Both the position numbers and the translations under genes were made by a program. The notes under the pieces were generated by a model. It was given only the letters and a program-made list of their open reading frames with translations. It had not been told where the DNA came from and did no database searches. From NCBI RefSeq assembly GCF_013376005.1, contig NZ_JABMJK010000004.1, positions 124,001 through 188,000 of the forward strand: a stretch of DNA of 64,000 bases, given 5' to 3'. Below are positions 7,821 to 19,206 of the stretch, piece after piece. Within the stretch, counting starts at the first letter, position 1, and each line of letters starts with the position of its first letter. This DNA comes from Duganella sp. SG902. GTDB lineage: Bacteria; Pseudomonadota; Gammaproteobacteria; Burkholderiales; Burkholderiaceae_D.

Positions 7821-8249
7821 GTGTTTCAAGGCGCGTCCGCAATCAATCTCGATGCCAAAGGCAGGATGTCCATCCCCGCCAAGCATCGTGACGCGCTTTC
7901 GATCCAGTGCGAAGGCCGCCTCACCCTGACGCGCCACCCCGACGGCTGCGTCATGCTGTTCCCCCGTCCCGTGTGGGAACAACACCGTCAACAGATCGCC
8001 GCCTGGCCCATGCAAGCGCGCGCCTGGCAGCGCATTTTCCTCGGTTACGCCACCGACGTGGAAATGGACAGCGCCGGCCGCATCCTGATCTCGCCCGAAC
8101 TCCGCGCCGCCGTCGGCCTGGACAAGGAGGTCATGATGATGGGCATGGGCTCGCACTTCGAGATCTGGGACGCCGCCAAGATGGCGGAAAAAGAGCAGCA
8201 GGCCATGGAAGCCGGCACCCCCGATGTACTCGCCAATTTTTCCTTCTAA
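7821..8249 (+). CDS. mraZ: Transcriptional regulator / nucleoid-associated MraZ
   Basis: A 142-residue protein with two tandem AbrB-like (SpoVT-type) half domains. The first has [14 protein letters not shown] (residues 10-23) and the second [13 protein letters not shown], each carrying the D-x-x-G-R motif. MraZ forms a ring oligomer that binds direct repeats before its own gene and represses the dcw cluster. The start is GTG at 7821, preceded by AGGTAA; M-F-Q-G-A-S matches the conserved family N-terminus. It is the first gene of the dcw operon, with rsmH 12 bases downstream. Confidence 0.96.
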   Translation: MFQGASAINLDAKGRMSIPAKHRDALSIQCEGRLTLTRHPDGCVMLFPRPVWEQHRQQIAAWPMQARAWQRIFLGYATDVEMDSAGRILISPELRAAVGLDKEVMMMGMGSHFEIWDAAKMAEKEQQAMEAGTPDVLANFSF

Positions 8250-8261
8250 GGCCCCACCATC

Positions 8262-9233
8262 ATGACCACGACAACGGTGCCTGAATTCCAGCATCGCACG
8301 GTGCTCTTAGACGAAGCGGTTGATGCGCTGGCGCTCGATGGCGCGCGCGCCAACGGCGTGTTCGTCGACGGCACCTTCGGCCGCGGCGGCCATTCGCGCC
8401 TGATCCTGTCGAAGCTGGGCCCGGACGCCCGCCTGATCGCTTTCGACAAGGATCCGCAAGCCATCGCCACCGCCGGCCAGATCACGGACCCGCGCTTCAC
8501 CATCGTGCACGACAGCTTCGCCACCATGCGCGAGGCGCTGGCCGAGCGCGGCCTGAACAAGGTGGACGGCATCCTGCTCGACCTTGGCATCTCCTCGCCG
8601 CAGGTGGACGACGCCGCGCGCGGCTTCAGCTTCCGCAACGACGGCCCGCTCGACATGCGCATGGACACCACGCGCGGCATGTCGGCGGCGCAGTGGCTCG
8701 CCACTGAAACCGAACAGACACTGGAAAAGGTGATAAAAGAATATGGGGAAGAACGGTTTGCTTTTCAGATTGCAAAGGCGATTGTTGCTCGCCGGGCAGT
8801 CGAACCAATTTCAACCACACGACAGCTTGCCGGCATCGTGGCAGGCGCGGTCAAGACTCGGGAGAAGGGCAAGGACCCGGCCACCCGCACATTTCAGGCT
8901 ATCCGGATTTTCATCAATAAAGAGCTTGAAGACCTTGAAGTCGGTTTGAACCACGCCTACGACAGCCTGGCGCCGGGCGGCATCCTCGCCATCATCAGCT
9001 TCCACTCGCTGGAAGACCGCATGGTGAAGCGCTTCTTCGCGTCCAAGGCCAACGTCGAACAGCCGGACCGCCGCCTGCCGATCCGCGCGGTCGATCTGCC
9101 GCAGCCGGAACTCAAGCTGCTGTCCAAGATGAAGCCTTCCGACCGCGAGGTCGACGAGAACCCGCGCGCGCGCTCGGCGGTGATGCGCGTCGCGCGCCGC
9201 CTGCCCATCCCTTCGCTGCAGGAGGGCGCATGA
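8262..9233 (+). CDS. rsmH: 16S rRNA (cytosine-1402-N4)-methyltransferase
   Basis: A 323-residue SAM-dependent methyltransferase (formerly MraW) that N4-methylates C1402 in the ribosomal P site. Seen: [10 protein letters not shown] near the N-terminus, SAM motif [11 protein letters not shown] (about residues 36-46), [16 protein letters not shown], the [16 protein letters not shown] signature, and [12 protein letters not shown] near the C-terminus. Family-typical length. Second gene of the dcw operon; its stop overlaps the ftsL start (ATGA). Confidence 0.97.
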   Translation: MTTTTVPEFQHRTVLLDEAVDALALDGARANGVFVDGTFGRGGHSRLILSKLGPDARLIAFDKDPQAIATAGQITDPRFTIVHDSFATMREALAERGLNKVDGILLDLGISSPQVDDAARGFSFRNDGPLDMRMDTTRGMSAAQWLATETEQTLEKVIKEYGEERFAFQIAKAIVARRAVEPISTTRQLAGIVAGAVKTREKGKDPATRTFQAIRIFINKELEDLEVGLNHAYDSLAPGGILAIISFHSLEDRMVKRFFASKANVEQPDRRLPIRAVDLPQPELKLLSKMKPSDREVDENPRARSAVMRVARRLPIPSLQEGA

Positions 9234-9505
9234 GCGGCAAGATCAACCTGGTGCTGACGATATTGCTGGTCGCTTGCGGCCTGTCGCTGGTTAACGCCCA
9301 ATATCAGGCGCGCCATCTGTTCATCGAGCTGGAACGCGCCCAGTCGCAGGCGCGCCAGCTGGATATCGAATGGGCGCAGCTGCAGCTGGATCAATCCACG
9401 CTGGGCAAGCACGCGCGCATCGAGGAGATCGCGCGCCGCGATTTGAACATGACGCCGCTGACCGCGGCGCGCACGCAGTACCTGACGCCGGAGGCCTCCA
9501 AATGA
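9230..9505 (+). CDS. ftsL: Cell division protein FtsL
   Basis: A 91-residue bitopic inner-membrane protein of the divisome that forms the FtsQLB complex with FtsB and FtsQ and helps activate FtsWI. It has a short cytoplasmic tail, one transmembrane helix (about residues 5-22, [12 protein letters not shown]), then a periplasmic coiled-coil segment rich in Q, E, R and L. The family is poorly conserved, so position between rsmH and ftsI carries most weight. Overlaps of 4 bp on both sides (ATGA) show translational coupling. Confidence 0.92.
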   Translation: MSGKINLVLTILLVACGLSLVNAQYQARHLFIELERAQSQARQLDIEWAQLQLDQSTLGKHARIEEIARRDLNMTPLTAARTQYLTPEASK

Positions 9506-11277
9506 GCCGCGGCAGCAATGTGAACACCTCACGCGTGGCCGCCTCCAAGGGCGTGGCCTTCTCGCGCAGCCCGGTGCTGGCGGTGCGTCTGCCAACCTGG
9601 CGCTCGCGCGTGGTGCTGTTCGTATTGTTCGCCGCCTTCGCCGCGTTGGCCGGGCGCGCCCTGTGGCTGCAAGGCTTGTCGACCCAGTTCCTGCAGAAGC
9701 AGGGCGAGATCCGCTACGCGCGCACGCTGGAATTGCCGGCCACACGCGGCAAAATCACCGACCGCGATGGCCAGGTGCTGGCATCGTCGATTCCAGTGAA
9801 GGCCATCTGGGCGATTCCGGACGACGTCCAGGAAGCGCCGCCGGCCAAGCTGAAACAGCTGGCCAGGCTGCTCGACATGAGCGACGCCGAACTGCAGAAG
9901 AAGCTGGACTCCGACCGCAACTTCGTCTACCTGAAACGCCAGGTGGAGCAGGACGTGGCCGACCAGATCACCAAGCTGGGTATCGAAGGCATCCAGACCC
10001 GCAAGGAGTACAAGCGCTTCTATCCGCAGGGCGAGGTGGCGACCCACGTGGTGGGCTTCACCAACGTCGAGGACCAGGGCCAGGAGGCGATGGAACTGGC
10101 GCAGCAGAAAACCCTGCAGGGCGTGCCGGGCAGCCGCCGCGTGATCAAGGACCGCCTGGGCCGCATCGTCGAGGATATCGAGTCGGTGCGCGAGCCGCAT
10201 GACGGCAAGGATCTGACGCTGTCGATCGACAGCAAGATCCAGTACATCGCCTTCACGCAGATCAAGGACGCGGTCGAGAAGTTCAAGGCCAAGGCTGGCG
10301 CCGCCGTGGTGCTGGACGTGCACACCGGCGAGGTGCTGGCGCTGGCCAACTGGCCGAGCTACAACCCGAACGACCGCTCCAAGCTGACCGGCGAGCAGCT
10401 GCGCAACCGCGTGATGACCGACACCTTCGAGCCGGGATCGTCGATGAAGCCGTTCCCGGTCGCCATGGCGCTGGACGCGAAGAAGATCACGCCGCACACC
10501 ATGTTCGACACTGGCAACGGCTCGATGGTGATCGGCGACCGCGTGATCCACGACACGCATCCGCACTACATGATCGACGTGCAGACCATCATCCAGAAGT
10601 CGTCCAACATCGGCACCACCAAGATCGCCTTCGGCATGCCGGCGCAGGACCTGTGGGAGATGTTCACCAAGCTCGGTTTCGGCCAGCAGCCCAAGTGGGG
10701 CTTCCCCGGCGCCGTGGCGGGCCGCGTGCGTCCGTATAAATCGTGGCGTCCGATCGAACACGCCAACATGAGCTTCGGCCAGGGTATCTCGGTCTCGCTG
10801 ATCCAGCTGGCGCGCGCCTACATGGTGCTGGCACGGAATGGCGACATCATTCCGCTGTCGTTCCAGAAGGTGCATGAAGCGCCACACGGCACCCAGGTCA
10901 TCAGCCCCAAGACCGCCGCCGAGATGCGCGAGATGCTGGAGATGGTGACGCTGCCCGGCGGTTCGGCCGTCAAGGCGCAGGTGCCGGGCTATCGGGTCGG
11001 CGGCAAGACCGGCACGGCGCAGAAGTTTATCGGCGGCCGTTACTCGCACACCAAATATATCGGCAACTTCGTCGGCATGGCGCCGATGTCGGACCCACGC
11101 TTCATCATCGCCGTCATGATCGACGAGCCGGTCGGCCCGTTGACCTACGGCGGCGACGTCGCGGGTCCGGTGTTCTCGGCCCTGGCGGCGCAGGCGCTGC
11201 GCGCCAAGAACGTGGCGCCGGACTCGGACCTGACCCATATCATCATTCCTGAATCTGCAGCACAGGGGAACATGTGA
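9502..11277 (+). CDS. ftsI: Septal peptidoglycan transpeptidase PBP3
   Basis: A 591-residue class B penicillin-binding protein that cross-links septal peptidoglycan with FtsW. A cytoplasmic tail of about 30 residues is followed by one membrane anchor (V-V-L-F-V-L-F-A-A-F-A-A), the PBP dimerisation domain (R-G-K-I-T-D-R-D-G), and the transpeptidase domain. Active-site motifs: S313-S-M-K316, S367-S-N369 and K502-T-G504. The ATG at 9502 overlaps the ftsL stop and is chosen over an in-frame start 44 codons upstream inside ftsL. murE overlaps its end. Confidence 0.97.
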   Translation: MSRGSNVNTSRVAASKGVAFSRSPVLAVRLPTWRSRVVLFVLFAAFAALAGRALWLQGLSTQFLQKQGEIRYARTLELPATRGKITDRDGQVLASSIPVKAIWAIPDDVQEAPPAKLKQLARLLDMSDAELQKKLDSDRNFVYLKRQVEQDVADQITKLGIEGIQTRKEYKRFYPQGEVATHVVGFTNVEDQGQEAMELAQQKTLQGVPGSRRVIKDRLGRIVEDIESVREPHDGKDLTLSIDSKIQYIAFTQIKDAVEKFKAKAGAAVVLDVHTGEVLALANWPSYNPNDRSKLTGEQLRNRVMTDTFEPGSSMKPFPVAMALDAKKITPHTMFDTGNGSMVIGDRVIHDTHPHYMIDVQTIIQKSSNIGTTKIAFGMPAQDLWEMFTKLGFGQQPKWGFPGAVAGRVRPYKSWRPIEHANMSFGQGISVSLIQLARAYMVLARNGDIIPLSFQKVHEAPHGTQVISPKTAAEMREMLEMVTLPGGSAVKAQVPGYRVGGKTGTAQKFIGGRYSHTKYIGNFVGMAPMSDPRFIIAVMIDEPVGPLTYGGDVAGPVFSALAAQALRAKNVAPDSDLTHIIIPESAAQGNM

Positions 11278-12830
11278 CGACTTCTACTTTCGACCCGATG
11301 GCTATCGCGAACGCGATCCGCAAGCTGGCGCCTACGGCGAACCTGGCTTCGGACTCGCGCCGCGTCAAGCTGGGCGATGTGTTCTTTGCCTATCCCGGCG
11401 ACGCCGGCGATGGCCGTAGTTATATTGAAAGCGCCATCGAGCAGGGCGCGGCGTTGATCGTGCTCGACCCGAACGGCTTTACCTGGAACGACAAGTGGAC
11501 CGTGCCTTACCTGACGGTCGAGAATCTGAAGCAGAACGCCGGCGTGATCGCCCACGCGTTTTACCAGCAGCCCGATGCCGGCATGTTCACCGTCGGCGTC
11601 ACCGGCACCAATGGCAAGACCTCCAGCGCCGTGTGGCTGGGCCATGCGCTGTCGCGCGCCGGCGAACCGGCGGCGGTGGTGGGCACGCTGGGCGTGGGTG
11701 TGTTCCGCCCGCGCGGCGATGTCGAGTACGACGTCACCGGCTACACCACGCCGGATGCGGTGCTGCTGGCGCGTACGCTGGCCGATCTGCGCGAGCAGGG
11801 CGCGGCCTCGCTGGCGATCGAGGTGTCCTCCATCGGCCTGGATCAGGGCCGTGTGTCGGGCATGCACTTCGACGTGGCGCTGTTCACCAACCTGACCCGC
11901 GATCACCTGGACTACCACGGCACCATGGAAGCCTACGAGGCGGCCAAGGTCAAGCTGTTCGAGTGGCCGGGCCTGAAAACGGCGGTGATTAATCTGGACG
12001 ATCCGGCCGGCCTGCGCCTGATCACGCATCTGAAATCGCGCGCTCCGCTGGGCGGCAATATTCCGCTGATCGGTTACACGCTGCGGGACGCCGCCGAGCA
12101 ACCGGACATCGACGGCGTGATGATGCTGCGCGCCAGCCAGCTGCGCGCGGGCCGTAGCGGCGGCACCGAGTTCCATCTGGACTGCCTGCTGGGCGTGGCG
12201 CAGGTGCGCACGCATTTGGTCGGCGCCTTCAATATCAGCAATGCGCTGGGCGTGATGGGCGCGGTGATCGCCAAGGGCCTCGGCCTGCGCGCCGCCATCG
12301 ACGCGGTGGAAGGGCTTGAGCCCGCGCCGGGCCGCATGCAGCAAGTCGGCGGCCAGGATGCGCCGCTGATCGTGATCGACTACGCGCATACGCCGGACGC
12401 GCTGGAAAAAACCCTGGCCGCCTTGCGTCCGGTGGCGAATGACCGTGGCGGCCAGTTGTGGTGCGTGTTCGGTTGCGGCGGCGATCGCGATCCAGGCAAG
12501 CGTCCGCAGATGGGCAGGATCGCCCAGGCGGCGGACCATGTGCTGGTCACCAGCGACAATCCGCGCAGTGAGGATCCGCATTCGATCATCGAGCAGATTT
12601 TGGCCGGCATGGACCAGAACAATCCGGCATCGACGGTGCAGGCGCTGGACGACCGCGCCGCCGCCATCCTGTCGGCCATCAAGCACGCGGCCAAGCCGGA
12701 TGTGATTCTGCTGGCCGGGAAGGGCCACGAGCCGTACCAGGAAATCAAGGGCAAGAAGCTGCCATTCTCCGACGCCGATCACGCGCAACTGGCGCTGTCG
12801 GCCCGCTTAACCATGATGAGGACGAATTAA
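11274..12830 (+). CDS. murE: UDP-MurNAc-L-Ala-D-Glu:meso-diaminopimelate ligase
   Basis: A 518-residue Mur ligase adding meso-diaminopimelate to the peptidoglycan precursor in the cytosol. N-terminal domain: L-A-S-D-S-R-R-V-K-x-G-D. ATP P-loop G-T-N-G-K115-T-S. The C-terminal domain has D428-N-P-R431, the diaminopimelate-selecting motif (lysine-type enzymes differ here), and G-K-G-H-E-P-Y-Q near the end. It starts with GTG overlapping the ftsI stop, and its TAA overlaps the murF ATG by one base. Length is slightly above the E. coli enzyme (495). Confidence 0.97.
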   Translation: MTTSTFDPMAIANAIRKLAPTANLASDSRRVKLGDVFFAYPGDAGDGRSYIESAIEQGAALIVLDPNGFTWNDKWTVPYLTVENLKQNAGVIAHAFYQQPDAGMFTVGVTGTNGKTSSAVWLGHALSRAGEPAAVVGTLGVGVFRPRGDVEYDVTGYTTPDAVLLARTLADLREQGAASLAIEVSSIGLDQGRVSGMHFDVALFTNLTRDHLDYHGTMEAYEAAKVKLFEWPGLKTAVINLDDPAGLRLITHLKSRAPLGGNIPLIGYTLRDAAEQPDIDGVMMLRASQLRAGRSGGTEFHLDCLLGVAQVRTHLVGAFNISNALGVMGAVIAKGLGLRAAIDAVEGLEPAPGRMQQVGGQDAPLIVIDYAHTPDALEKTLAALRPVANDRGGQLWCVFGCGGDRDPGKRPQMGRIAQAADHVLVTSDNPRSEDPHSIIEQILAGMDQNNPASTVQALDDRAAAILSAIKHAAKPDVILLAGKGHEPYQEIKGKKLPFSDADHAQLALSARLTMMRTN

Positions 12831-14215
12831 TGCGCGCAGCAGTCGCACAAATTCTGCCTTCTCTGACCGGCGCACGCTTAGTGAACGCCGGCGATGTTGT
12901 ATTCGACGGCGTGTCAACCGACAGCCGTAGTGTCGCCGCAGGTGCTTTGTTCGTCGCCTTGCGCGGCGAGGTGTTCGATGCCCACAACTTCCTGTCCGAC
13001 GTGGCAGGCAAGGGCGTCGCCGCGGTTGTGGTGGAAGAGGTGCCGGAAGGCTTCACGCTGCCGGCCATCGTTGTGCCGAATACCTTGGTGGCCTTGGGCC
13101 AGATCGCCAATTGGTGGCGCAAGCAGTTCAACGTGCCGGTCATCGGCGTCACCGGCAGCAACGGCAAGACCACGGTCAAGGAGATGATCTCCGCGATCCT
13201 GGCCGCCGCCTATGGCGACGAAGGCCGCCTCGCCACGCGCGGCAATCTGAATAACGAAATCGGCGTGCCGCTCACGCTGTTCCGCATGAACGCGCAACAG
13301 CAGGCGGCCGTGATCGAGATGGGCATGAACCATCCAGGCGAAATCGGCCGCCTGGCCGCCATCGCCGGCGCGAATATCGCGATGGTCAACAACGCCCAGC
13401 GCGAGCATCAGGAATTCATGCACACGGTGGAGGCGGTGGCGCGCGAGAACGGATCGGTGTTGTCCACGCTGCCGACCGACGGCGTGGCCGTGTTCCCGTA
13501 TGGCGACGAGTTCACTCAGATCTGGGAGGAGCTGTCGGCAGGCCGCCGCCTGCTGCGTTTCGGCTTCACCAAGGACGCTGAAGTCAGCTGCACTTTCCGC
13601 GCCAGCGATTTCGAAAGCGAGATGTTCATCACCATCTGCGAGAGCGAGGCCGACACGCGCCAGTTCTTCGTGCGCCTGCAGGCGGCCGGTGAACACAATG
13701 TGCGCAATGCGCTGGCCGCCGTGGCGTGCACTTATGCCGCCGGGGTGCCGCTGGAGCAAATCAAGCTGGGACTCGATACCTTTGCGCCGGTCAGCGGCCG
13801 TCTGCAGAAGAAGCAGGCGGTCAACGGCGCCGTGGTGATCGACGATAGTTACAACGCCAATCCGGATTCCGTGCGCGCCGCCATCGACGTGCTGTCGAAA
13901 GCCGCCGCGCCGCGCGTGCTGGTGCTGGGCGACATGGGCGAAGTCGGCACGCAGGGCCGCGAGTTCCACGAAGAGATCGGCGCTTACGCGCAGGACAAGG
14001 GCATCGAAACGGTGCTGGTAACAGGCGAACTGGCTGCCCACATTGTTGGCGCCAACGTTCGTCATTTTGAAAACTTTGGCGATTTGCTGTCCGCGGTGGA
14101 CGCGGCGGTGTCGCCTGATGCAACTGTATTAATCAAGGGCTCCCGTTTCATGAAGATGGAGCGGGTCGTGCAGCATTTGATTGGGTCGCAACAAGCTAAC
14201 AAGGAAGGTCACTAA
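12830..14215 (+). CDS. murF: UDP-MurNAc-tripeptide:D-Ala-D-Ala ligase
   Basis: A 461-residue Mur ligase that adds D-alanyl-D-alanine to complete the UDP-MurNAc-pentapeptide. Seen: an N-terminal [16 protein letters not shown] substrate motif, P-loop G-S-N-G-K113-[11 protein letters not shown], the central E-M-G-M-N-H-x-G-E-I motif, and [10 protein letters not shown] in the C-terminal domain. Its ATG overlaps the murE stop (TAATG). mraY begins two bases after its stop. Confidence 0.97.
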   Translation: MRAAVAQILPSLTGARLVNAGDVVFDGVSTDSRSVAAGALFVALRGEVFDAHNFLSDVAGKGVAAVVVEEVPEGFTLPAIVVPNTLVALGQIANWWRKQFNVPVIGVTGSNGKTTVKEMISAILAAAYGDEGRLATRGNLNNEIGVPLTLFRMNAQQQAAVIEMGMNHPGEIGRLAAIAGANIAMVNNAQREHQEFMHTVEAVARENGSVLSTLPTDGVAVFPYGDEFTQIWEELSAGRRLLRFGFTKDAEVSCTFRASDFESEMFITICESEADTRQFFVRLQAAGEHNVRNALAAVACTYAAGVPLEQIKLGLDTFAPVSGRLQKKQAVNGAVVIDDSYNANPDSVRAAIDVLSKAAAPRVLVLGDMGEVGTQGREFHEEIGAYAQDKGIETVLVTGELAAHIVGANVRHFENFGDLLSAVDAAVSPDATVLIKGSRFMKMERVVQHLIGSQQANKEGH

Positions 14216-14217
14216 TC

Positions 14218-15387
14218 ATGCTGCTCTGGCTCGCGCAATTTTTCCAGCAGGACGTCGGGGTACTCCGCGTCTTCAACTTCATCACGTTCCGCGCGGTGTT
14301 CGCCACCGCGACCGCGCTGTTCATCGGCCTGGCCGCAGGTCCGTTCGTGATCCGCAAGCTGACCGCGATGAAGTACGGCCAGGCCGTGCGCACCGATGGT
14401 CCGCAGACCCACCTGAAAAAACACGGCACCCCAACAATGGGCGGTGTGCTGATCCTCATTTCGATCGCCATTGCCACGCTGCTGTGGTGCGACCTGTCGA
14501 ACCGTTTGATCTGGCCGGTGCTGATCGTGACGCTGGGCTTTGGCGCGGTGGGCTGGGTGGATGACTACCGCAAGGTGGTGTACCAGGACCCGGAAGGCAT
14601 GCGCTCGCGCGAGAAGTATTTCTGGCAGTCGCTGGTCGGCATCGCCGCCGCGCTGTACCTGGGGTTCTCGGTGTCGGCCACCAGCACGGCGCAGGTGTTC
14701 GAGCTGTTCTTCGCCTGGGTGCGTTCGGGCTTCGAGATGGATCTGCCGCCGAAGGCGGACTTGATTGTGCCGTTCTTCAAGACCATCAGCTATCCGCTGG
14801 GTGTGTGGGGTTTCATCGCGCTGACCTACTGTGTCATCGTCGGCTCGTCCAACGCCGTTAACTTCACCGACGGCCTGGATGGCCTGGCCATCATGCCGAC
14901 GATTATGGTGGGTTCGGCCCTGGGCCTGTTCGCTTACCTGACCGGTAGCGCCACGTATTCGAAGTATTTGTTCATTCCGCACATTCCTGGCGCGGGCGAA
15001 TTGATCATCTTCTGCGGCGCGCTGGCCGGCGCGGGCCTGGCCTTCCTGTGGTTTAACACGCACCCGGCGCAGGTGTTCATGGGTGACGTTGGCGCGCTGG
15101 CGCTGGGCGGCGCGCTGGGAACTATCGCGGTGATTGTGCGTCAAGAGATTGTGTTGTTCATCATGGGCGGCATCTTCGTCGCGGAGACCGTGTCGGTGAT
15201 GATTCAGGTGAGCTGGTTCAAGTACACCAAGAAGCGCTATGGCACCGGCCGTCGCGTGTTCCTGATGGCGCCGCTGCATCACCACTTTGAACAAAAAGGT
15301 TGGAAAGAGACCCAGGTCGTCGTGCGCTTCTGGATTATCACGATGATTCTGGTGCTGGTTGGACTCTCGACGTTGAAACTGCGCTGA
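14218..15387 (+). CDS. mraY: Phospho-MurNAc-pentapeptide translocase
   Basis: A 389-residue polytopic membrane enzyme that transfers phospho-MurNAc-pentapeptide to undecaprenyl phosphate, making lipid I. About ten hydrophobic helices. Conserved motifs: [12 protein letters not shown] near residues 63-74, the catalytic W-V-D-D-Y-R-K loop, [21 protein letters not shown], and the cytoplasmic M-A-P-L-H-H-H-F-E. It is somewhat longer than E. coli MraY (360), with extra residues in the second periplasmic region. The stop overlaps the murD ATG (TGATG). Confidence 0.97.
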   Translation: MLLWLAQFFQQDVGVLRVFNFITFRAVFATATALFIGLAAGPFVIRKLTAMKYGQAVRTDGPQTHLKKHGTPTMGGVLILISIAIATLLWCDLSNRLIWPVLIVTLGFGAVGWVDDYRKVVYQDPEGMRSREKYFWQSLVGIAAALYLGFSVSATSTAQVFELFFAWVRSGFEMDLPPKADLIVPFFKTISYPLGVWGFIALTYCVIVGSSNAVNFTDGLDGLAIMPTIMVGSALGLFAYLTGSATYSKYLFIPHIPGAGELIIFCGALAGAGLAFLWFNTHPAQVFMGDVGALALGGALGTIAVIVRQEIVLFIMGGIFVAETVSVMIQVSWFKYTKKRYGTGRRVFLMAPLHHHFEQKGWKETQVVVRFWIITMILVLVGLSTLKLR

Positions 15388-16919
15388 TGATTTACGAAGG
15401 CAAAAACGCACTGGTATTAGGGCTGGGAGAATCCGGCCTGGCGATGGCGCTGTGGCTCGCCCGCGGCGGCGCGCGCGTGCGCGTAGCCGATACGCGCGAG
15501 TCGCCGGATCGTCTGCCAGCGTTGCAGGCGGCCGTGCCGTCGGCGGAATTCGTCGCCGGCCCGTTTGGCGCGTCGCTGCTGGAAGGCGTGGACTTCGTCG
15601 CCGTCAGTCCTGGCCTGGCGCCGGGCCGCGAGCTGAAAGAGATCGCTCCGGCCGCCGCTGCCGCCGGCATCGAGGTGTGGGGCGAGATCGAACTGTTCGC
15701 GCAGGCGCTGGAGTGGCTGAAGGAGTCGCGCGGCTACGCGCCGAAAGTCATCGCCATCACCGGCACCAACGGCAAAACCACTGTCACCACCCTGGTCGGC
15801 CAACTGTGCGAACGCGCCGGCAAGACCGTGCGTGTGGCCGGCAATATCAGCCCGGCCGCGCTGGACGTGCTGCGCGAAGTGCTGGATAACGAAACCTTGC
15901 CGGAAGTCTGGGTGCTCGAATTGTCGTCCTTCCAATTGCAGACCACCTTCACGCTGGAAGCCGACGCGGCGACTGTGCTGAACGTGACGCAGGATCACCT
16001 GGACTGGCACGGCGACATGCCATCGTACGCCGCCGCCAAGCACCGCATCTTCGCCGCCAACACCGTGCGCGTGTTGAACCGCGACGACGCCACCACCATG
16101 CGCATGGCCAGCGCCACCGGCCATAACGTCACCTTCGGCACCAACGCGCCAACCCTGCGCGATGACCTTGGCCTGAACAACGAGCGCGGCGTGCTGTGGC
16201 TGGCCACCGCCATCCCGGCCGAGGAAGAGGGCGAGCCGAAGAAACGCAAGAAAAACGATCCGCCGCCACCGCCGGTAGAGTGCATCGTCAAGAACCTGAT
16301 GCCTGCCGACGCGCTGCAAATTCGCGGCGTCCACAACGCCGCCAACGCGCTGGCCGCACTGGCCTTGTGCCGCGCGATTGATCTGCCGCTGGCGCCGCTG
16401 CTGCACGGCCTGCGCGAATATCGCGGCCAGCCGCACCGCGTGGAACTGGTCAGCGCCATCAACGATGTTGAATACTACGACGACAGCAAAGGCACCAACG
16501 TCGGCGCCACCGTGGCGGCGTTGAATGGCCTGGGCAAGGCCTTCACCGGCGACAACCAGCGTCTGCTGGTCATCATGGGCGGCGACGGCAAAGGCCAGGA
16601 CTTCGCGCCGTTGGCAGAACCGACCGCGCGCCATGCCCGCGCGGTGCTGCTGATCGGCCGCGACGCGCCGCGGATCCGCGCCGCGCTGGAGCAATCCGCG
16701 CGCGATCAAGGCGCCGAGCTGCCGTATGTGATCGAAGACTGCGGCACCGACCTGCCGCAAGCCGTCAAGCGCGCCAGCGAACTTGCGCAAGCCGGAGACG
16801 CCGTGCTGTTGTCGCCCGCGTGCGCCAGCATGGACATGTTCAAGAACTACGCGCATCGCGCCCAGGTGTTCATCGACACCGTCCGCGACATCGCGCTCGA
16901 CGCCGGCCAGGAGCTCTGA
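15387..16919 (+). CDS. murD: UDP-MurNAc-L-alanine:D-glutamate ligase
   Basis: A 510-residue Mur ligase that adds D-glutamate. N-terminal Rossmann motif V-L-G-L-G-E-S-G, P-loop G-T-N-G-K130-[28 protein letters not shown] and D-D-S-K-G-T-N in the C-terminal domain. It is about 70 residues longer than E. coli MurD. One visible insertion, near residues 279-296, is a lysine/arginine-rich then proline-rich loop ([12 protein letters not shown]). The start is ATG at 15387, overlapping the mraY stop; a longer in-frame reading inside mraY is rejected. Confidence 0.96.
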   Translation: MIYEGKNALVLGLGESGLAMALWLARGGARVRVADTRESPDRLPALQAAVPSAEFVAGPFGASLLEGVDFVAVSPGLAPGRELKEIAPAAAAAGIEVWGEIELFAQALEWLKESRGYAPKVIAITGTNGKTTVTTLVGQLCERAGKTVRVAGNISPAALDVLREVLDNETLPEVWVLELSSFQLQTTFTLEADAATVLNVTQDHLDWHGDMPSYAAAKHRIFAANTVRVLNRDDATTMRMASATGHNVTFGTNAPTLRDDLGLNNERGVLWLATAIPAEEEGEPKKRKKNDPPPPPVECIVKNLMPADALQIRGVHNAANALAALALCRAIDLPLAPLLHGLREYRGQPHRVELVSAINDVEYYDDSKGTNVGATVAALNGLGKAFTGDNQRLLVIMGGDGKGQDFAPLAEPTARHARAVLLIGRDAPRIRAALEQSARDQGAELPYVIEDCGTDLPQAVKRASELAQAGDAVLLSPACASMDMFKNYAHRAQVFIDTVRDIALDAGQEL

Positions 16920-16921
16920 AC

Positions 16922-18142
16922 ATGGCTCTCCAGCTGCCATTCCGCTTTGGTTCCAAGTCGGCCGAAACGCCGATGGAGAGCCGCGCGCGGCAGTCGAAGA
17001 TGATGGAGTACGACCAGCCGCTGGTCTGGGTCACCCTGCTGCTCATGCTGCTCGGGATGGTGATGGTGTACTCGGCCTCGATCTCGCTGCCCGACTCGCC
17101 GAAGTTCGCCAACTATGCGCGCTGGCAGAACACCTACTTCCTGCAACGGCAGATGATGTTCATCGCCGTTTCGCTGGTTGTCGGCCTGTTTGTATTCCGC
17201 ATCCGCGTCGCGGACTTGCAGAAGGCCGCGCCGTATCTGTTCATCGGCACGCTGGTGCTGCTGGTGCTGGTGCTGATCCCCGGCGTCGGCGTGGTGGTCA
17301 ACGGCGGCCGCCGCTGGCTGTCGCTCAAGGTGTTTAACGTGCAGCCGTCGGAGCTGATGAAGGTGGTGGCGGTGCTGTACGCCGCCGACTACACCGTGCG
17401 CAAGCAGGAATACATGCACAAGCTGACCAAGGGCTTCATGCCGATGGCGGCGGCGGTCGGCTTCGTCGGCCTGTTGCTGCTGCTGGAGCCGGACCTTGGC
17501 GCCTTCGGCGTGATCGTCTGTATCGCCATGGGCATCCTGTTCCTGGGTGGGATCAACGCCATCTGGTTCGGCGGCATCGGCGCGGTGCTGGTGGTGATCT
17601 TCGGCTCCATCATCGCGCTGTCCAAGTTCCGCCGCGAACGCTATTTCGCTTACCTGAATCCGTGGGAAGAAGACAATGCGCTGAACAAGGCTTACCAGCT
17701 GACCCACTCGCTGATCGCTTTCGGGCGCGGCGAGATTTTTGGCGTCGGGCTGGGCGGCAGCGTGGAAAAACTGCACTACCTGCCGGAAGCGCATACCGAC
17801 TTCCTGCTGGCGGTGATCGGCGAGGAACTGGGCTTGGCCGGCGTGCTGGTGGTGATCGCGCTGTTCTACTGGATCATCAAGCGCGCCTTCGACATCGGCC
17901 GCCAGGCCATCGCCATCGACCAGACCTTTGCCGGCCTCACCGCCAAGGGCATCGGCATCTGGATTGGCGTGCAGACGTTTATCAATATGGGTGTGAACCT
18001 GGGCTTACTGCCAACCAAGGGCTTGACCCTGCCGCTGATGAGCTATGGCGGCACGGGCGTTGTAATTAACTGCATCGGACTCGCGATCCTGCTCCGGATC
18101 GATTACGAGAACCGGGTCCTGATGCGTGGTGGCAGACTATGA
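16922..18142 (+). CDS. ftsW: Septal peptidoglycan glycosyltransferase FtsW
   Basis: A 406-residue SEDS-family polytopic membrane protein that polymerises lipid II at the septum as the partner of FtsI. Cytoplasmic N-terminus of about 35 residues, then ten hydrophobic segments. Conserved: [39 protein letters not shown], and S-Y-G-G-T-G near the C-terminus. ATG at 16922 lies two bases after the murD stop; a longer frame reaching into murD is rejected. The murG ATG overlaps its stop. Confidence 0.97.
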   Translation: MALQLPFRFGSKSAETPMESRARQSKMMEYDQPLVWVTLLLMLLGMVMVYSASISLPDSPKFANYARWQNTYFLQRQMMFIAVSLVVGLFVFRIRVADLQKAAPYLFIGTLVLLVLVLIPGVGVVVNGGRRWLSLKVFNVQPSELMKVVAVLYAADYTVRKQEYMHKLTKGFMPMAAAVGFVGLLLLLEPDLGAFGVIVCIAMGILFLGGINAIWFGGIGAVLVVIFGSIIALSKFRRERYFAYLNPWEEDNALNKAYQLTHSLIAFGRGEIFGVGLGGSVEKLHYLPEAHTDFLLAVIGEELGLAGVLVVIALFYWIIKRAFDIGRQAIAIDQTFAGLTAKGIGIWIGVQTFINMGVNLGLLPTKGLTLPLMSYGGTGVVINCIGLAILLRIDYENRVLMRGGRL

Positions 18143-19206
18143 AACGATTAATGATTATGGCGGCCGGTACGGGCGGTCATATTTTCCCCGGCCTGGCGAT
18201 CGCGCAAACCATGCGCGCGCGCGGCTGGGAAGTGAGCTGGCTGGGCACCTCCACCGGCATGGAGCAGGATCTGGTGCCGAAAAGCGGCATCACGATGGAC
18301 AGCATCAACTTCACCGGCATGCGCGGCAAAGGCCTGAAGCATACCGTGAGCGGCGCCCTGAAAATGGTGAAGGCGTTCGCCGACTGCTTCGGCTTCATCG
18401 GCCGCCGCAAGCCGGACGTGGTGATGGGCATGGGCGGCTACGTGACGGTGCCGGGCGGCTTCATGGCCCGCCTGCGCGGCGCGCCGCTGGTGCTGGTGAA
18501 CGCCGACGCGGCGCTGCTGCTGTCGAACAAGACGCTGGTGCCGGCGGCCTCGCGCGTGTGCTTCGGCTTCCCGGCCAACTTCGGCAGCGCGGCCGGCAAG
18601 GCGGTCGTCACGGGCAACCCGGTGCGCAAGGAGATCCTGGACATGGCGCCGCCGGCACAGCGTTTCGCCGGCCGCGAAGGCCCGCTGCGCATCCTGGTGG
18701 TGGGCGGCAGCCTTGGCGCCAAGGCGCTGAACGATGCGCTGCCGGCGGCGCTGGCGTTGATCCCGGAAGCACAGCGGCCGCTGGTGACCCACCAGTCGGG
18801 CAAGAAGAATATCGATGCGCTGCGTGCGGCGTATCAGCAGGCTGGCGTGACGGCCAATGTGGTGGACTTCATCGACGACATGGCGGCTGCATACAGCGCC
18901 GCCGATCTGGTGATCTGCCGCGCCGGCGCCATCACCGTGTCCGAGCTGACGGCGGCGGGCGTGGCCAGCGTGCTGGTGCCGTTCGTGGCGTCGACCACCA
19001 GCCACCAGCGCGACAACGCGCAGTGGATGGCGAAACAGAAAGCGGCGATCCATATGCCGCAAACGGAATTGAGCGCGCAATCGGTTGCGACGCTGTTGGA
19101 AACGCTGACCCGCGCATCCTGCCTGGCCATGGCCACGGCGGCGCGCGAAGTCGGCAAGCGCGATGCGAATGACGCGATCGCGCAAGTATTGGAGCAGTTG
19201 GTATGA
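18139..19206 (+). CDS. murG: Lipid II synthase MurG (GlcNAc transferase)
   Basis: A 355-residue GT28 glycosyltransferase, peripheral on the inner face of the membrane, that adds GlcNAc to lipid I to make lipid II. Seen: the N-terminal loop [10 protein letters not shown] (residues 8-17), M-G-G-Y-V-T-V-P-G, the second glycine-rich loop [13 protein letters not shown], the UDP-GlcNAc-binding [11 protein letters not shown], and D-N-A-Q. Overlaps of 4 bp with ftsW and murC. Confidence 0.97.
   Translation: MKRLMIMAAGTGGHIFPGLAIAQTMRARGWEVSWLGTSTGMEQDLVPKSGITMDSINFTGMRGKGLKHTVSGALKMVKAFADCFGFIGRRKPDVVMGMGGYVTVPGGFMARLRGAPLVLVNADAALLLSNKTLVPAASRVCFGFPANFGSAAGKAVVTGNPVRKEILDMAPPAQRFAGREGPLRILVVGGSLGAKALNDALPAALALIPEAQRPLVTHQSGKKNIDALRAAYQQAGVTANVVDFIDDMAAAYSAADLVICRAGAITVSELTAAGVASVLVPFVASTTSHQRDNAQWMAKQKAAIHMPQTELSAQSVATLLETLTRASCLAMATAAREVGKRDANDAIAQVLEQLV

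Noticed and set aside
9529..11238. 569-codon open frame antisense to ftsI
   Set aside because: Shadow frame caused by GC bias, with no recognisable domain; ftsI carries all three transpeptidase motifs.
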